A model generated the notes under the pieces. That model was not told the origin of the DNA, searched no databases, and saw only the letters and a list, made by a program, of their open reading frames with translations. From Hemibagrus wyckioides (Eukaryota > Chordata > Actinopteri > Siluriformes > Bagridae), in NCBI RefSeq assembly GCF_019097595.1, contig NC_080716.1, forward strand, positions 33,247,401 through 33,311,400: a stretch of DNA of 64,000 nucleotides, in the 5' to 3' direction. How positions within the stretch are numbered: the first letter of the stretch is position 1; every line of letters begins with the position of its first letter. A program made the translations under genes and the position numbers. Below are positions 32,970-44,451 of this stretch, in pieces.

Positions 32970-35661
32970 GTAAGTAAATATTAAATAGCAATGGCATATA
33001 GAATAAATAGTTTTTATCTCCTGATGGTCACTGTCTTAGTGGGTTGCTTTATTACTTTGTCTACAATTTCTACAAATCTGTAATTTTTAGTTGTATGCGA
33101 TGAGGTATGGTTAGAGTGCCTGGGTGTGCTATGCCCTTCTTAGGTAGCAGAATGACAAACACATGTTGGCAAAGGAGTCTTTTTGTAGACAACAGGAATT
33201 TTAGATCTTCTCAGATCCAGGCAGCTGGATTTTGATGATTCATTCTGTAGGTCAAGACAATCACACCAAATGACACCAGTAGCAGACTGTAGGACTAGAA
33301 GTGAGTTTTTTTGTCATCTTATTGTAATGTACTCCAGGCTTCGGTTGCACTGTTTTTTGATTGTGTATGATATCCTGTATATCTTATTGTGAGTATATTT
33401 GCAGAGAACAAACACAGTCTGTTCCTGTCGCTTCATGGCTGTGTCCAGGATTGTTGAATGGTTTGAAAGTAAAAGGTTTCTGTGATGATTGTAACACAGC
33501 AGTCCTCTGTGGGTTTCTTTGTTGCAATGAGCAGTTAAACCTGCTCGATTGTTTGCCCTTTAATCTTTTGTTTAGTTAGGCAGCCTAACTTCTGGTTCTT
33601 ATCTCATTTCTGTCTCCTTCCGGTCGAGAAGATAATCCATGAAGACCACTGCAGATGGATGAACTTTTTCTTTTTTTCCCAAACATCATGATTGTGGCCA
33701 AATAGTTCCAATGAGTCCAATGAGTGTGTTTGTCTTAGGTCACGGCAAGTTCAAGTATATGAAATTGTTTCATTTCCATAGCTTTTCTTTCCTTTATTGT
33801 TAATTACTCATTAATGTAATGCTATTTTCTGGCTAAACTGATTTTTGTTGTTTGTTGTGCTTAGCAGGGGTCAAATGGCTCTTCTTGTAAATGGTTTTAG
33901 AATCACTTGAGCTACCACAAGACATCAGGAGGTCATTCTTTCAAATCACTAGTGGCAAAGACTTTTTGAATGAAAGGCATTATCAACACGGCCCTGCACT
34001 CAAGACTCAAGCCTGTCCAAGCCTGCTCTTTGGTTCCTGCCTCCAGGCCCCCTCCATACGCTTGTTTTATAAAGGCAGGCCCTGCCTACACAGTCCGCAG
34101 ACTCCTTCACTCCAGACGTCAGGGGAGAGGCCTATAGTACCTTGTTCATTGGGAGGGCTACGGCACAGAGGAGTGCTCATGGGTCCGAGCCCACCACATT
34201 CTCGATCCCGACCTCATCACGCAATTCTATAGGGAGCACTCTGACCAGCCTGGAGGGTCGTCATGAGTCCACCCTGTGGATGTCAGTGAGCATTCTTACA
34301 CTTGTACGCAACTTTCAATTCCGGGTCGGTGGCTATTTTGGAAGTATCACTTCCAGGGTATTAGCCATTTTATGCTTTCCTGCACTATTTAAGCATGCCA
34401 TCCTCAAAAAGACGGTCTTCTCAACTTGCCTCATGCTCTGTTTAGTCATCTTGCCTTTGTTCTTGTTCCTGCTCTGCCTAGTTTGACCCTGCCTGTTCCC
34501 TGCTGTTGTTCCTGCCTACCCTATATTGCTCTGTTACCGGTATTTGGATCTTTGGACTAGTTATGACTCTGTTTTCTGTCTGCTCTGCATTGCCCTGTTT
34601 GCCTGTTTCAGATTATCGGACTGTTCATAATGTTCTTTTTTGTCTGCTCTGCATCATCCCATTTGCTGGTGCTAAGGATTATTGTACTGTCTGTTATATA
34701 GTCTTTTTTTGGTCTCTGCCTGATGCACTGGTGCACACACATACACACACACACACCCTGGCTGGTTAAACCAAAGGAAAGTAATATAAACTACATCAAT
34801 ATATAAAGTAAGTCTGTTGAAAAGATTTTCCTCCTATACACTTTAACCAACACAGTTTGCATTTAAAATCCAATTAAAGTAATGCAACTCTTGTATAAGC
34901 CACGTTTCTGTTGCACGATACAATTGCCGTTGGTGTGAAAGCACAAAGATTGCATGCTGGCTCTGGTCTACTCACACATCTAGTCTGAAACCGGTGTCCC
35001 ATGTCAATACCACTGCAAATTTTGCAGATTATTTTTTAATGCTGCTGCAATAAATCTGCTGTTAACTGTTTATGTTTACAATCCTAGCATAAAAAGTTGC
35101 ACTTATTTACTCAACTACAGAACTGTAAATTGGTAGGTGCTGATCTGGTGCTAACCCTGTGTCTTGGAGGAACGTTGTTTCATTTCAGTGTGTACTGCAG
35201 GAGCGGGATGTTCCTAATATCTCTATGCTCATTCAAGTTTAGTGGGTGAATCTCACCAGCAGTAGTAGCTAGTTTAGCAGAAGCCCAAACCTACCTACAT
35301 TAATTCCCACCAATCAGAATCAGAAACATTAACTGTTCATTACTTGTATTAACTGTATTGAAATTCATTTGAGGAAGAAGGTAGGATAGAGGTGCAGGAT
35401 GGCTGTCTGAGTTGTGTGCGTTAATGTGACGCGTATGAACACAACGAAGAGTTTTTGTGCATTTGTGTGTTAATGTCCAAGGAGGTGGGTAACAGAACAT
35501 GGTGAGTCCATGTTCTCCAAGCAGTTGATGAGGTCATTGCTGGTGGAAGGAAATGTCTTGGTATGAAGTTGAAGCATTAAGAAATTCAATACCTGAATTT
35601 AATGATTTGCAGGGGTGTCCCAAAACTTTTGGCAATACAGTGTATGCTTTTGTTGTTACAG
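32970..35661 (+). other. Large intron of the SecA-like gene
   Basis: No exon recognised. At 33890-34780 a C/T-rich stretch with TTTTATAAAGG at 34066 and repeated CCTGTTTGCCTG-type text looks like a decayed LTR or similar repeat; a CA run lies at 34736-34756. Nothing else can be named. Confidence 0.45.
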
Positions 35662-35861
35662 ATTCTTGCCAAACCAAACAAGTATCTTGGTCCTGTGAAG
35701 ATCCAGAACATGTTTAACCTCACAAACAGCTCCAATAAATTTAAAATCGAAGCTGGACTAAGGGAAGGAGATCAGGAGAAGTTTGAAAAGTATATCAATG
35801 ACAAGACTCAAGAAGACATAATTAATGCCTACAAATTGGGAAAAGTTGCAGAATATGAAAG
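35662..35861 (+). CDS. Penultimate exon of the SecA-like gene
   Basis: Borders are TTGTTACAG/ATTCTT and GAAAG/GTATTT. It joins phase 0 to the OTU-like exon and encodes ILAKPNKYLGPVKIQNMFNL through INAYKLGKVAEYE without a stop. Just upstream (35610-35645) lies a scrap of Tc1-type inverted repeat (CCCAAAACTTTTGGCAATAC), so the intron grew by insertion right up to the exon. Confidence 0.6.
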
Positions 35862-36001
35862 GTATTTGAATTTACTTAACCTACTCAACCTTTATACTTG
35901 AAAATGTAAACAAATAAATATATAATAGCCAACAGCTTGGAAATATAACACATTTCTAATTGTACCTTTTTTTTAAAAAAAAAAAAATATATATATATAT
36001 A

Positions 36002-37851
36002 CAGTGTTGGGGAGTAACTAGTTACATGTAACGGCGTTACGTAACTTAATTACAAAATAAATGTAACAGTAACTCGTTACAGTTACTTAGAAAAATATGT
36101 AATTAAATTACAGTTACTTATGAAAATGATAAAGATTACAAATAGAGTTACATCTGAATATTTTATTTAAAAAACTAGTATATGTTGAATAAATATTAAT
36201 TTGTTGTTCGAGTTTGTTAAAGCGGTGCTATTCTGATGATTCTGATTGGTTCTCTGGTTTGAATTTTGCGGAGCGTCTGCCAATCACGTTAATCCACATT
36301 GCTGCGGAAAGCTTTAGGCTAATACACTGTCTGAGAGTGACCACCATGGCGAGTGATAAAAATGCATTTCAGTCCTGGAAATTTAAAAATAATTTCATCC
36401 TGAAATCCAGTAAGGGGCAAATATAACAGTTCAGGGGGAAATTAGTTCAGTGCAAAATCAAAGGCTTCAATGTTGAACCTGAGGAAGCATCTGCAGGTAT
36501 GGAACCTAGCCTTTCTTTATTTTATAATATATTTAAAATGTATAATTTTGTCATTATTGTGAGTGTACAGAAATAAAAAACAGACCCTTTAGTTTGGAAT
36601 GATATATTACTCGTTTCTGTATAATAAAAAGTGACGGAGTGGTCAGTTGATTTACTGAAGCTGCTCTGTGGAAAAAAATCCACTAAAACGCGCCTGCGCA
36701 TTCATCGAGCCCATAGAGTACTCAAGACCTGTATTCATAACATTCACAACAAATTAGCTAGTCTGCTAGTCATGGGCGTCGCTAGGCCATTTTAAAGCCC
36801 CACTAAAATTCTACGATTGTCCATAAACTGTACACGAATAAGTGACCTCCTCAGTCCACTTTACATTTCATATGAACACGGTGGCTCTTCGGCTCCTCCC
36901 CGTCTTTCAGTGCGTTCTTCAATCCGCAGACCGCGGCGTCACAGAGCAAGGATCAGAAGTGTGTGTGTGTGTGTGTGTGTGTGAGTGTGTGTGTGTGTGT
37001 GAGAGAGTGTGTGTGTGTGTGTGTATGTGTGTGTATGTGTGTGTGTGTGAGAGTGTATGTGTGTGTGTGTGTTTGTGATCAGGAAGACTTGTATTTGTCT
37101 TGTTCAGTACTCAAATGTTAAACACATCTGTGCAATACAGTGGAATGCTGCATTAAGTTTACCATCCTACCCTGTTAGTCACACCTTTATTTTATTTTAT
37201 TAATTATTTTATTAATTACTTTTACTATTATACCCTCATTGGGGGCGGAGCCCCTCTTAAATGAAAATCCTAAAATCGTCCCTGCTGCTAGCTCCCTTTA
37301 CCAGACACACTTCTATTTCTGAACCTTTGACAGTAAATATATATCTCACACTTTTCCTCCTTGTAAATGTGTTGGTATCAGATCTAATATAACTCAGTTA
37401 TTTTAGCGCTGTAGTGTACATTATGATGACTCTTTACAGATTTTTTTTTTTTTCCAAGGCATTGTTACTTGCCAGTGTGTCCTGTCATAGCTATGCAAAG
37501 ATTAGATTCCTAAAACAGTATTAAACCGTTTTTGTTCTGAAGTCTGGTTTTGTGGCTGGGCTTAAAATGAAATGAATATAATCTTAATTCAAGTGATGAA
37601 AGATTTAAAATTCTAACAGTAAACAGAGTTGAGTTCTACTGTAAGGTTAACCCTGCCTGGGATAAATGTTTGGAAATGATTTAGTTGAAAATATCCATTA
37701 GAAACTTAAAAGTAATCAAAAATTAATCAAATGTAATCAGTTACTTTACTTTTATAAAGTCATTGAAAAGTTACACGACTTATTAGATTGTAAACAGAGG
37801 AACCTGTAATCTGGAACCGATTACATTTCCAAAGTAACCTTCCCAACACTG
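36002..37851 (+). mobile_element. hAT-like DNA transposon with internal deletion, inside the SecA-like gene
   Basis: The ends form a terminal inverted repeat: CAGTGTTGGGGAG at 36002 and CTTCCCAACACTG ending at 37851 (12 of 13 match). TAACNNNGTTAC-rich subterminal text is present on both sides. Inside, 36340-36500 reads WKFKNNFILKSSKG, like the BED-type start of a hAT transposase, and then decays. Flanks are TA microsatellites (35988-36001, 37860-37971), so the 8-bp duplication cannot be read. Confidence 0.65.
36771..37284. mobile_element. Second hAT-like element nested in the first
   Basis: It begins CATGGGCGTCGCTAGG and ends ATCGTCCCTG. It is flanked by CTGCTAGT (36763-36770) and CTGCTAGC (37285-37292), a 7-of-8 match at the 8-bp size typical of hAT. 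It contains a GT microsatellite at 36959-37070. A start of the same type (GGGCCGTCACTAGTGGGGTG) occurs at 14944. Confidence 0.5.
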
Positions 37852-37858
37852 TGTGTTT

Positions 37859-37973
<115 letters not shown>

Positions 37974-38229
37974 TCTAGGTACCTCTAGGTTTTCTTACCT
38001 AAACCTGCTAGCTTAGTGTTTCTGCTATTGACATTTTAAGCCCACCTTTATTTTAGGTGCAGATTTTTTACAGTTTCTTTGCAAAAATGTCTATTTGTTC
38101 ATTTTTATTTAAAGGAACAAAGAGGAGTTTCTTAGTTTATATTTAGCAAATACAAAAATACAAAATGCTAACGGTATGAGAACATTGGGGACATTTAATG
38201 ATTTAGTATTTTTCTCATATTTATGACAG

Positions 38230-38428
38230 GAATCCTACATAACTTCAAGAATTCTGGACTATCTGGAAGAATCTGATCGACCAAAACCAAAGACCTCGCC
38301 TGCAGGAGTGGGTGAAAGAGGAGAGATATTTGGACATGTCTGCATCGGAGTATAATGAAATAAAGGAGGTTATAAAAGATAAAGCTGTAAACAGAATGAG
38401 GCCAGATTTTCAGCACCATGAAATGTAA
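38230..38428 (+). pseudogene. Terminal exon of the SecA-like gene
   Basis: After the acceptor TTATGACAG, the phase set by the previous exon gives RNPT, a TAA at 38240-38242, then LQEFWTIWKNLIDQNQ, QEWVKEERYLDMSASEYNE and a natural stop TAA at 38426. AATAAA follows at 38442-38447. A competing frame (ESYITSRILDYLEESDRPKP) is open for about 40 codons but does not match the splice phase. Confidence 0.5.
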
Positions 38429-39867
38429 TGTTCATGTCAGTAATAAAATCAGTGCTTGACTGTACGAAAAAGACACGCATTTTTTTAACAGAAGAAAAAA
38501 TTCTCAACAAGAAATGATTATACATTAATGATAACTTTTTTCTTTTGCTTGTAATTGATAATGGCATTAATCAATATGCTTTAATATATAACAATCTCAG
38601 AGTGTTAATGTTTTTCTCATTTTATGTTGATGATGGCCAACTACAGGCCAGCTCCACCTGCCTGTGACAGTGACGCCTCCCTTCCAGATGCGCTGAACAG
38701 TTTCTAGGCTCGGGTTGAGGCACGAAATGACGTGACAGCGAGGAAGACCATCCCTTCTTCAGAGGATGAGGTGCTCTGTCTCACCATGGCTGACGTGAGG
38801 AAAACTCTATGCAGAGTTAACCCACGGAAAGCTGCTGGACCAGACAACATTCCTGGCAGAGTGCTGAGGGAATGTTCAGAACAGCTAGCGGATGTCTTCA
38901 CAGACATCTTCAACATCTCCCTGAGCAGCGCCGTCGTCCCAACGTGCCTAAAGTCCACCACCATCATCCCCGTGCCGCAGAAGTCTCCAGTGTCCTGTCT
39001 CAATGACTACCGTCCCGTTGCACTCACACCCATCATCATGAAGTGCTTCGAGAGGCTCATCAGGCACATCAGGCTTCATGAGGCACATCAAGAACCTGCT
39101 GCCACCATCACTAGACCCCAAGTAGTTTGCGTATCGTCCAAATCGCTCCACAGACGATGCCATCAGCACAACCCTCCATCTGACCCTCACACACCTGGAC
39201 AATAAAGACACTTACCTACAAATGCTGTTTATTGACTTCAGTTCAGCATTCAATACGATCATTCCTCAGCACCTGATTGAGAAGCTGAGTCTGCTGGGCA
39301 TCAACACCTCTCTCTGCAACTGGATCCTGGATTTCCTGACTGGGAGACCTCAGTCAGTCTGGATCGGGAACAGCATCTCCAGCACCACCACACTGAGCAC
39401 TGGAGCTCCTCAGGGCTGTGTGCTCAGTCCATTGCTGGTCACTCTGCTGACTCACGACTGTGCAGCAATGCACAGCTCCAACCACATCATCAAGTTCTCC
39501 GATGACACGACCGTGGTGGGTCTCATCAGCAAGAACGACGAGTCAGCATATAGAGAGGAGGTGCAACATCTAACAGCCTGGTGTAAAGTCAACAACCTGT
39601 CTCTGAACGTGGAGAAAATGAAATGATGGTTGTTGACTTCAGGAGAACACAGAGTGACCATTCTCCACTGAACATTGACGGATTCTCTTTGGAGAGCATT
39701 CTTGGAGTGTTCACGAGGCGGTGGACCTCACCTAGTCACTCAACACCAGCTCCATCACCAAGAAAGCCCAGCAGCGTCTCTACTTCCTGCAAAGGCTGAG
39801 GAAGGCTCATCTTCCACCTCCCATCCTGACCACCTTCTACAGAGGGACCTTTAAGAGCATCCTTACC

Positions 39868-40163
39868 CACATAGCAGACGGGTCTGGTCCAAATCTGGCA
39901 TTAAGCCGGCACTGCTGGCTGAGTTCTGGCATGGCAAGTGGTATGTCAACCAGATTCGGACCAGGTCTGGCAGTGATGGCACTGTTTATATGATGGCATG
40001 CCAGATGTGGCCCGTTTATGGTTTGGTTAGCCCATGTCTGGTCCACCTCTGGCAAACCAGACATGGGCCACCAAAGGGCTGTCATTCTTTGTGCCATGTG
40101 GGCCGAGTGTAAGTGCATTGTGTGGGCCAGATCTGGGTCAGACCTATTTTGCTGTCTGGGGAG
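39868..40163. mobile_element. Short non-autonomous repeat inserted in the LINE
   Basis: LINE coding breaks after AAGAGCATCCTTACC and resumes at AGCTGCATCACTGCC. The 296 bp between them start CACATAGCAGACGGGTCTGG and end GACCTATTTTGCTGTCTGG, imperfect inverted ends. TCTGG/CCAGA words recur through it. Confidence 0.5.
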
Positions 40164-40329
40164 CAGCTGCATCACTGCCTGGTTTGGGAATTGCACCGTC
40201 TCGGATCGCAAGACCCTTCAGGGGATAGTGAGGACAGCTGAGAAGATCATCGGAGTCTCTCTCCCCTCTATCACAGACATTTACACTACAAACTGCATCT
40301 GCAAAGCTAACAGCATTGTGGATGACCCC

Positions 40330-40512
40330 ACACACCCCTCACACACACTCTTACACACCCCACACACCCCTCACACACACTCTTACACACCCCACACACC
40401 CCTCACACACACTCTTACACACCCCACACACCCCTCACACACACTCTTACACACCCCACACACCCCTCACACACACTCTTACACACCCCACACACCCCTC
40501 ACACACACTCCG
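40330..40512. repeat. 32-bp minisatellite within LINE coding sequence
   Basis: The unit is CACACCCCTCACACACACTC + TTACACACCCCA, nearly six copies. It grew from the codons DPTHPSHTL, where related LINEs have a D-P-S-H-P-x-H motif. Since 32 is not a multiple of 3, all three frames stay open as His/Thr/Pro text with a 32-residue period. Confidence 0.9.
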
Positions 40513-40700
40513 GAGCATTTGTGCCCTCATAACCAGACTGTTGAACAGCTTCTTCCCTCAGGCAATCATGTATTTCAACAGAGAAATGAACTGAGCTGGA
40601 CACGGACACACACACACACACACACCTGAGAACTGTTCTCAAAAAAGAACTGAACTGAGCTGGACACACACACACATATACGCACAAACTTTGTCTTGTT

Positions 40701-41389
40701 TACATGTACACTTCACTTTAAATATTTATAACTGTTTTGATTGTTAAAATACACAGGTCACTTTATAACTAAATTATTTCTGTTATTTCTGCTGCTATAT
40801 TCACTGTCCTAAATCTGTTTCTATCTGTCTTGGCACCCATTGTTAGCACAGTTTTTTGCACAAGAGTTGGTGTTATATGTCTTGTTAGTCTGCACTGTCT
40901 TGTCTTGTCATTCTGTGCACTTATGTTGCATGTTTAGTTTCTAAAGTATGCACCTTGTAGTATAGTATAGTTCTATGTGTGTCCACGTCCTTTATGAAAC
41001 TGAGGTCAAGTGCTATCTGTATGTCACACTACAGGAAAGTGCACACTGGGTATAGAAAAACTCTGAGGTTAACTGATTCACCAGAGTAGGTGAAATGGAT
41101 GTAGGCAGGAAGCCTGGAGTTGTCCCTCCACTGTATGCAGGGTTGATGTATCTCTAAAGCATGTGATTTTCTTACTCTTCTGTCAGTAATAATGTGGCCT
41201 TTATACAAATCCATGCAAGTTCAGTTGGACATCCTGTATGGGCTGGTGAGGATCTCAGTGACTCAAACAAGTGTGTGCTCCAAAGCAGGAGTCTTGAGAG
41301 AGTACAGTCACAGTATTCATTCTTTATTTTTCTTCTTTCTTATTTACAGTGGGAGTGTCACTGGGGTCTGTGTGCTATTCCAAATCACG
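40701..41389. other. LINE 3' tail-like and unassigned sequence
   Basis: 40690-40930 has the TTGCACAAG/TGTCTTGT-type text often found at LINE 3' ends. From 41000 to 41389 I see no exon that I can support, although a TTATTTACAG acceptor-like site lies at 41341-41350. Confidence 0.4.
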
Positions 41390-41391
41390 TA

Positions 41392-42983
41392 CAGTGAGGG
41401 AAAAAATGATTTGATCCCCTGATGATTTTGTACATTTGCCCACTGACAAAGAAATGATCAGTCTGTAATTTTAATGGTAGGTTTATCTGAACAGTGAGAG
41501 ACAGAATAACAACAAAAAAATCCAGAAAAACACATTTCAGAAAAGTTCTACATTGATTTACATTTTATTGAGTGAAAAAGTATTTGATCCCCTATCAATC
41601 AGAAAGATTTCTGTCTCCCAGGTGTCTTTTATACAGGTAAGGAGCTGAGATTACAGTAGGAGCACTCTCGGGGAGTGCTCTTAATCTCAGCTCCTTAACT
41701 GTATGAAAGACACCTGTCCACAGAAGGAAGCAATCAATCAGATTCCAAACTCTCCATCATGGCCAAGACCAAAGAGCTGTCCATGGATGTCAGGGACAAG
41801 ATTGTAGACCTACACAAGGCTGGAATGAGCTACAAGACCATCGCCAAGCAGCTTGGTGAGAAGGTGACAACAGTTGGTGCGATTATTCCCAAAAGGAAGA
41901 AACACAAAAGGACTGTCGATCTTCCTCGGTCTGGGGCTCCATGCAAGATCTCACCTCATGGAGTTTCAATGATCATGAGAACGGCGAGGAATCAGCCCAG
42001 AATTACACTGGAGGATTTTGTCAGTGATCTCAAGGCAGCTGGGACCACAGTCACCAAGAAAACAATTGGTAACACACTACACCGTGAAAGACTGAAATCC
42101 AGTAGCGCCCGCAAGGTCCCCCTGATAAAGAAAGCACATGTACAGGACCATCTGAAGTTTGCCAGTGAACATCTGAATGATTCAGAGGAGAACTGGTGAA
42201 AGTGTTGTGGTCCAATGAGACCAAAATCCAGCTCTTTGGCATCAACTCAACTCGCCGTGTTTGGAGGAGGAGGAATGCTGCCTATGACTCCAAGAAGACC
42301 ATCCCCACCGTCAAACATGGAGGTGGAAACATTATGCTTTGGGGGTGTTTTTCTGCTAAGGGGACAGGACAACCACACCTCATCAACGGGAAGATGGACG
42401 GGGCCATGTACCGTCAAATCTTGTGTGAGAACCTCCTTCCCTCAGCCAGGGCATTGAAAATGCGTCGTGGATGGATATTCCAGCCTGACAATGACCCAAA
42501 ACACACGGCCAAGGCAACAAAGGAGTGGTTCAAAAAGAAGCACATTAAGGTCCTGTAGTGGCCTAGCCAGTCTCCAGACCTTAATCCCATAGAAAATCTG
42601 TGGAGGGAGCTGAAGGGTCAGCCACAAAACCTTAATGACTTGGAGAGGATCTGCAAAGAGGAGTGGGCCCAAATTCCTTGAGATGTGAGATGTGTGCAAA
42701 CCTGGTGGCCAACTACAAGAAATGTCTGACGTCTGTGATTGCCAACAAGGGTTTGCCACCAAGTACTAAGTCATGTTTTGCAAAGGGGTCAAATACTTAT
42801 TTCACTCAATAAAATGCAAATCAATGTAGAACTTTTCTGAAATGTGTTTTTCTGGATGTTTTTGTTGTTATTCTGTCTCTCACTGTTCAGATAAACCTAC
42901 CATTAAAATTACAGACTGATCATTTCTGTCAGTGGGCAAACGTACAAAATCAGCAGGGGATCAAATCAGTTTTTCCCTCACTG
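41392..42983 (+). mobile_element. Tc1-like transposon, inactive
   Basis: 1592 bp flanked by TA (41390-41391 and 42984-42985). The ends are long inverted repeats beginning CAGTGAGGGAAAAAATGATT, about 200 bp on each side. It carries a transposase gene in pieces (separate entry). A near-perfect hairpin, GGAGCTGAGATTACAGTAGG and its partner, lies at 41640-41700. Confidence 0.9.
41759..42762 (+). pseudogene. Tc1-like transposase, broken
   Basis: 41759-42199 encodes the paired DNA-binding part ([31 protein letters not shown]). One base off, 42196-42558 holds the catalytic part: [12 protein letters not shown], where the first Asp of DDE is Asn, [10 protein letters not shown], and [10 protein letters not shown] with the second Asp. 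A TAG after KVL precedes [15 protein letters not shown], which has the third acidic residue. One frameshift, one nonsense codon and the Asp-to-Asn change each argue against activity. Confidence 0.85.
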
Positions 42984-43025
42984 TAGATTTAGTACAACAG
43001 ACAAGCCAAGAGCTCACAACAGCAG

Positions 43026-43247
43026 TCACAGTTTCAGGAGACGAAATGCCTTCTCCAGAGCAGTGATGGGCTCCTTATATTTCTGGTATTTAGCCCTAAC
43101 TTCAACCAGAGCGTCCTGAAGGAACAACGATTAAGGCTTAGTGACTTTTACACACACATTCAGACACTTTTAAATACGGACTCATTACTCATGAATAGTC
43201 TCAAATCTACTGAGAGAAAAAAGATGTCTTTAAAACATGAGGAAACC

Positions 43248-43296
<49 letters not shown>

Positions 43297-44401
43297 CAAA
43301 CACAAACACACACACAAACACACACACACACAGTGTTTCATGAGAAGAAATGTTTACCTTCAGTATCTCCTGAGTCTTAATCATCTCATCATATTTGGAC
43401 TGGAGGATGTTGTGAGCCTCTCGCTCTCTCTCACACTCCTAAAACACACACATGGAGCACAAGAGGCGTAAATTCGAGCTCTTAACCCTTAAACACAATT
43501 AAAGTCCTCATACTGTCACTAATGGAGCTGCTTAGTGCAAGGTTTTAGTCACTTACATCCGTGAGCTCATCACACTGCACATGTGTCTCAGTGAGCTGGT
43601 TCCTCAGTTCCTCCACTGTCTCTCTCAGTGTTTTTAACTGGTCAGTCAGGTCAGACTTCTCCTTCTCCAGCTGAAGGATGGTCTCCACATCCTTGTGCCA
43701 GTTCTCCTCTGCTTCAGCCATGGTGACCTGAAAGAACAACGATTAAAGCTTAGTGACTTTATTCACTTCTCCACACACATTCAGACACTTTTAAATACTG
43801 ATTCATTACTCATGTTCAGAGTAGCAGATTCAGAAGAAACGTTTACCTTCACCATCTCCTCCTTCTGACTCAGAGTCATCTTCATCTCATCTTTCTCCTC
43901 CTCCATCTGAGTGATGGTCTTCTTCATCTCATCTTTCTCTGCTTGGAGGATGTTGTGAGTCTCTCGCTCCTAAAACACACACATGGAGCACAAGAGGCGT
44001 AAATTCGAGCTCTTAACCCTTAAACAGAATTAAAGTCCTCTTGGTATTGATAAAGGATCTGATTAATGCAAGGTTTTATTTTCTCACTTACGCTCATTAA
44101 CTCATCACACTCTCTGTTAGATTCGAGGAGCTGGTTCCCCAGTCCCTCCACTGTCTCTCTCAATGTCTTTAATTGGTCTGTCAGGTCAGACTTCTCCTTC
44201 TCCAGCTGAGTGATGGTCTTCTTCATCTCATATTTCTCCTTATCCAGCCCCGTGATGTTCTTCACTGCTTCATCCATTGTGACCTGAAAGAAGAAGAATT
44301 AAGGCTTAGTGACTTTATTCACTTCTACACACACATTCAGACACTTTTAAATACTGATTCATGAGAATGTTCAGAAATGTATTGTGGAGGACAAAATGTA
44401 A

Positions 44402-44451
<50 letters not shown>

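Larger units (their letters stand above)
38636..40700 (+). mobile_element. LINE with reverse transcriptase, broken
   Basis: It reads [40 protein letters not shown], then (39222-39626) [34 protein letters not shown], and [12 protein letters not shown], where FSDD replaces the usual FADD/YADD. It continues in pieces as MVVDFRRTQSDHSPL and, after a roughly 300-bp insert, as ITAWFGNCTVSDRKTLQGIV. A 32-bp minisatellite follows. It lies 200 bp after the last SecA-like exon. It is related to the minus-strand LINE at 15995-18793 but is a different subfamily. Confidence 0.75.

Noticed and set aside
33891..34769. Frames in the large intron of the SecA-like gene
   Set aside because: Composition and repeated CCTGTTTGCCTG words look like a decayed LTR or similar repeat; no conserved motif.
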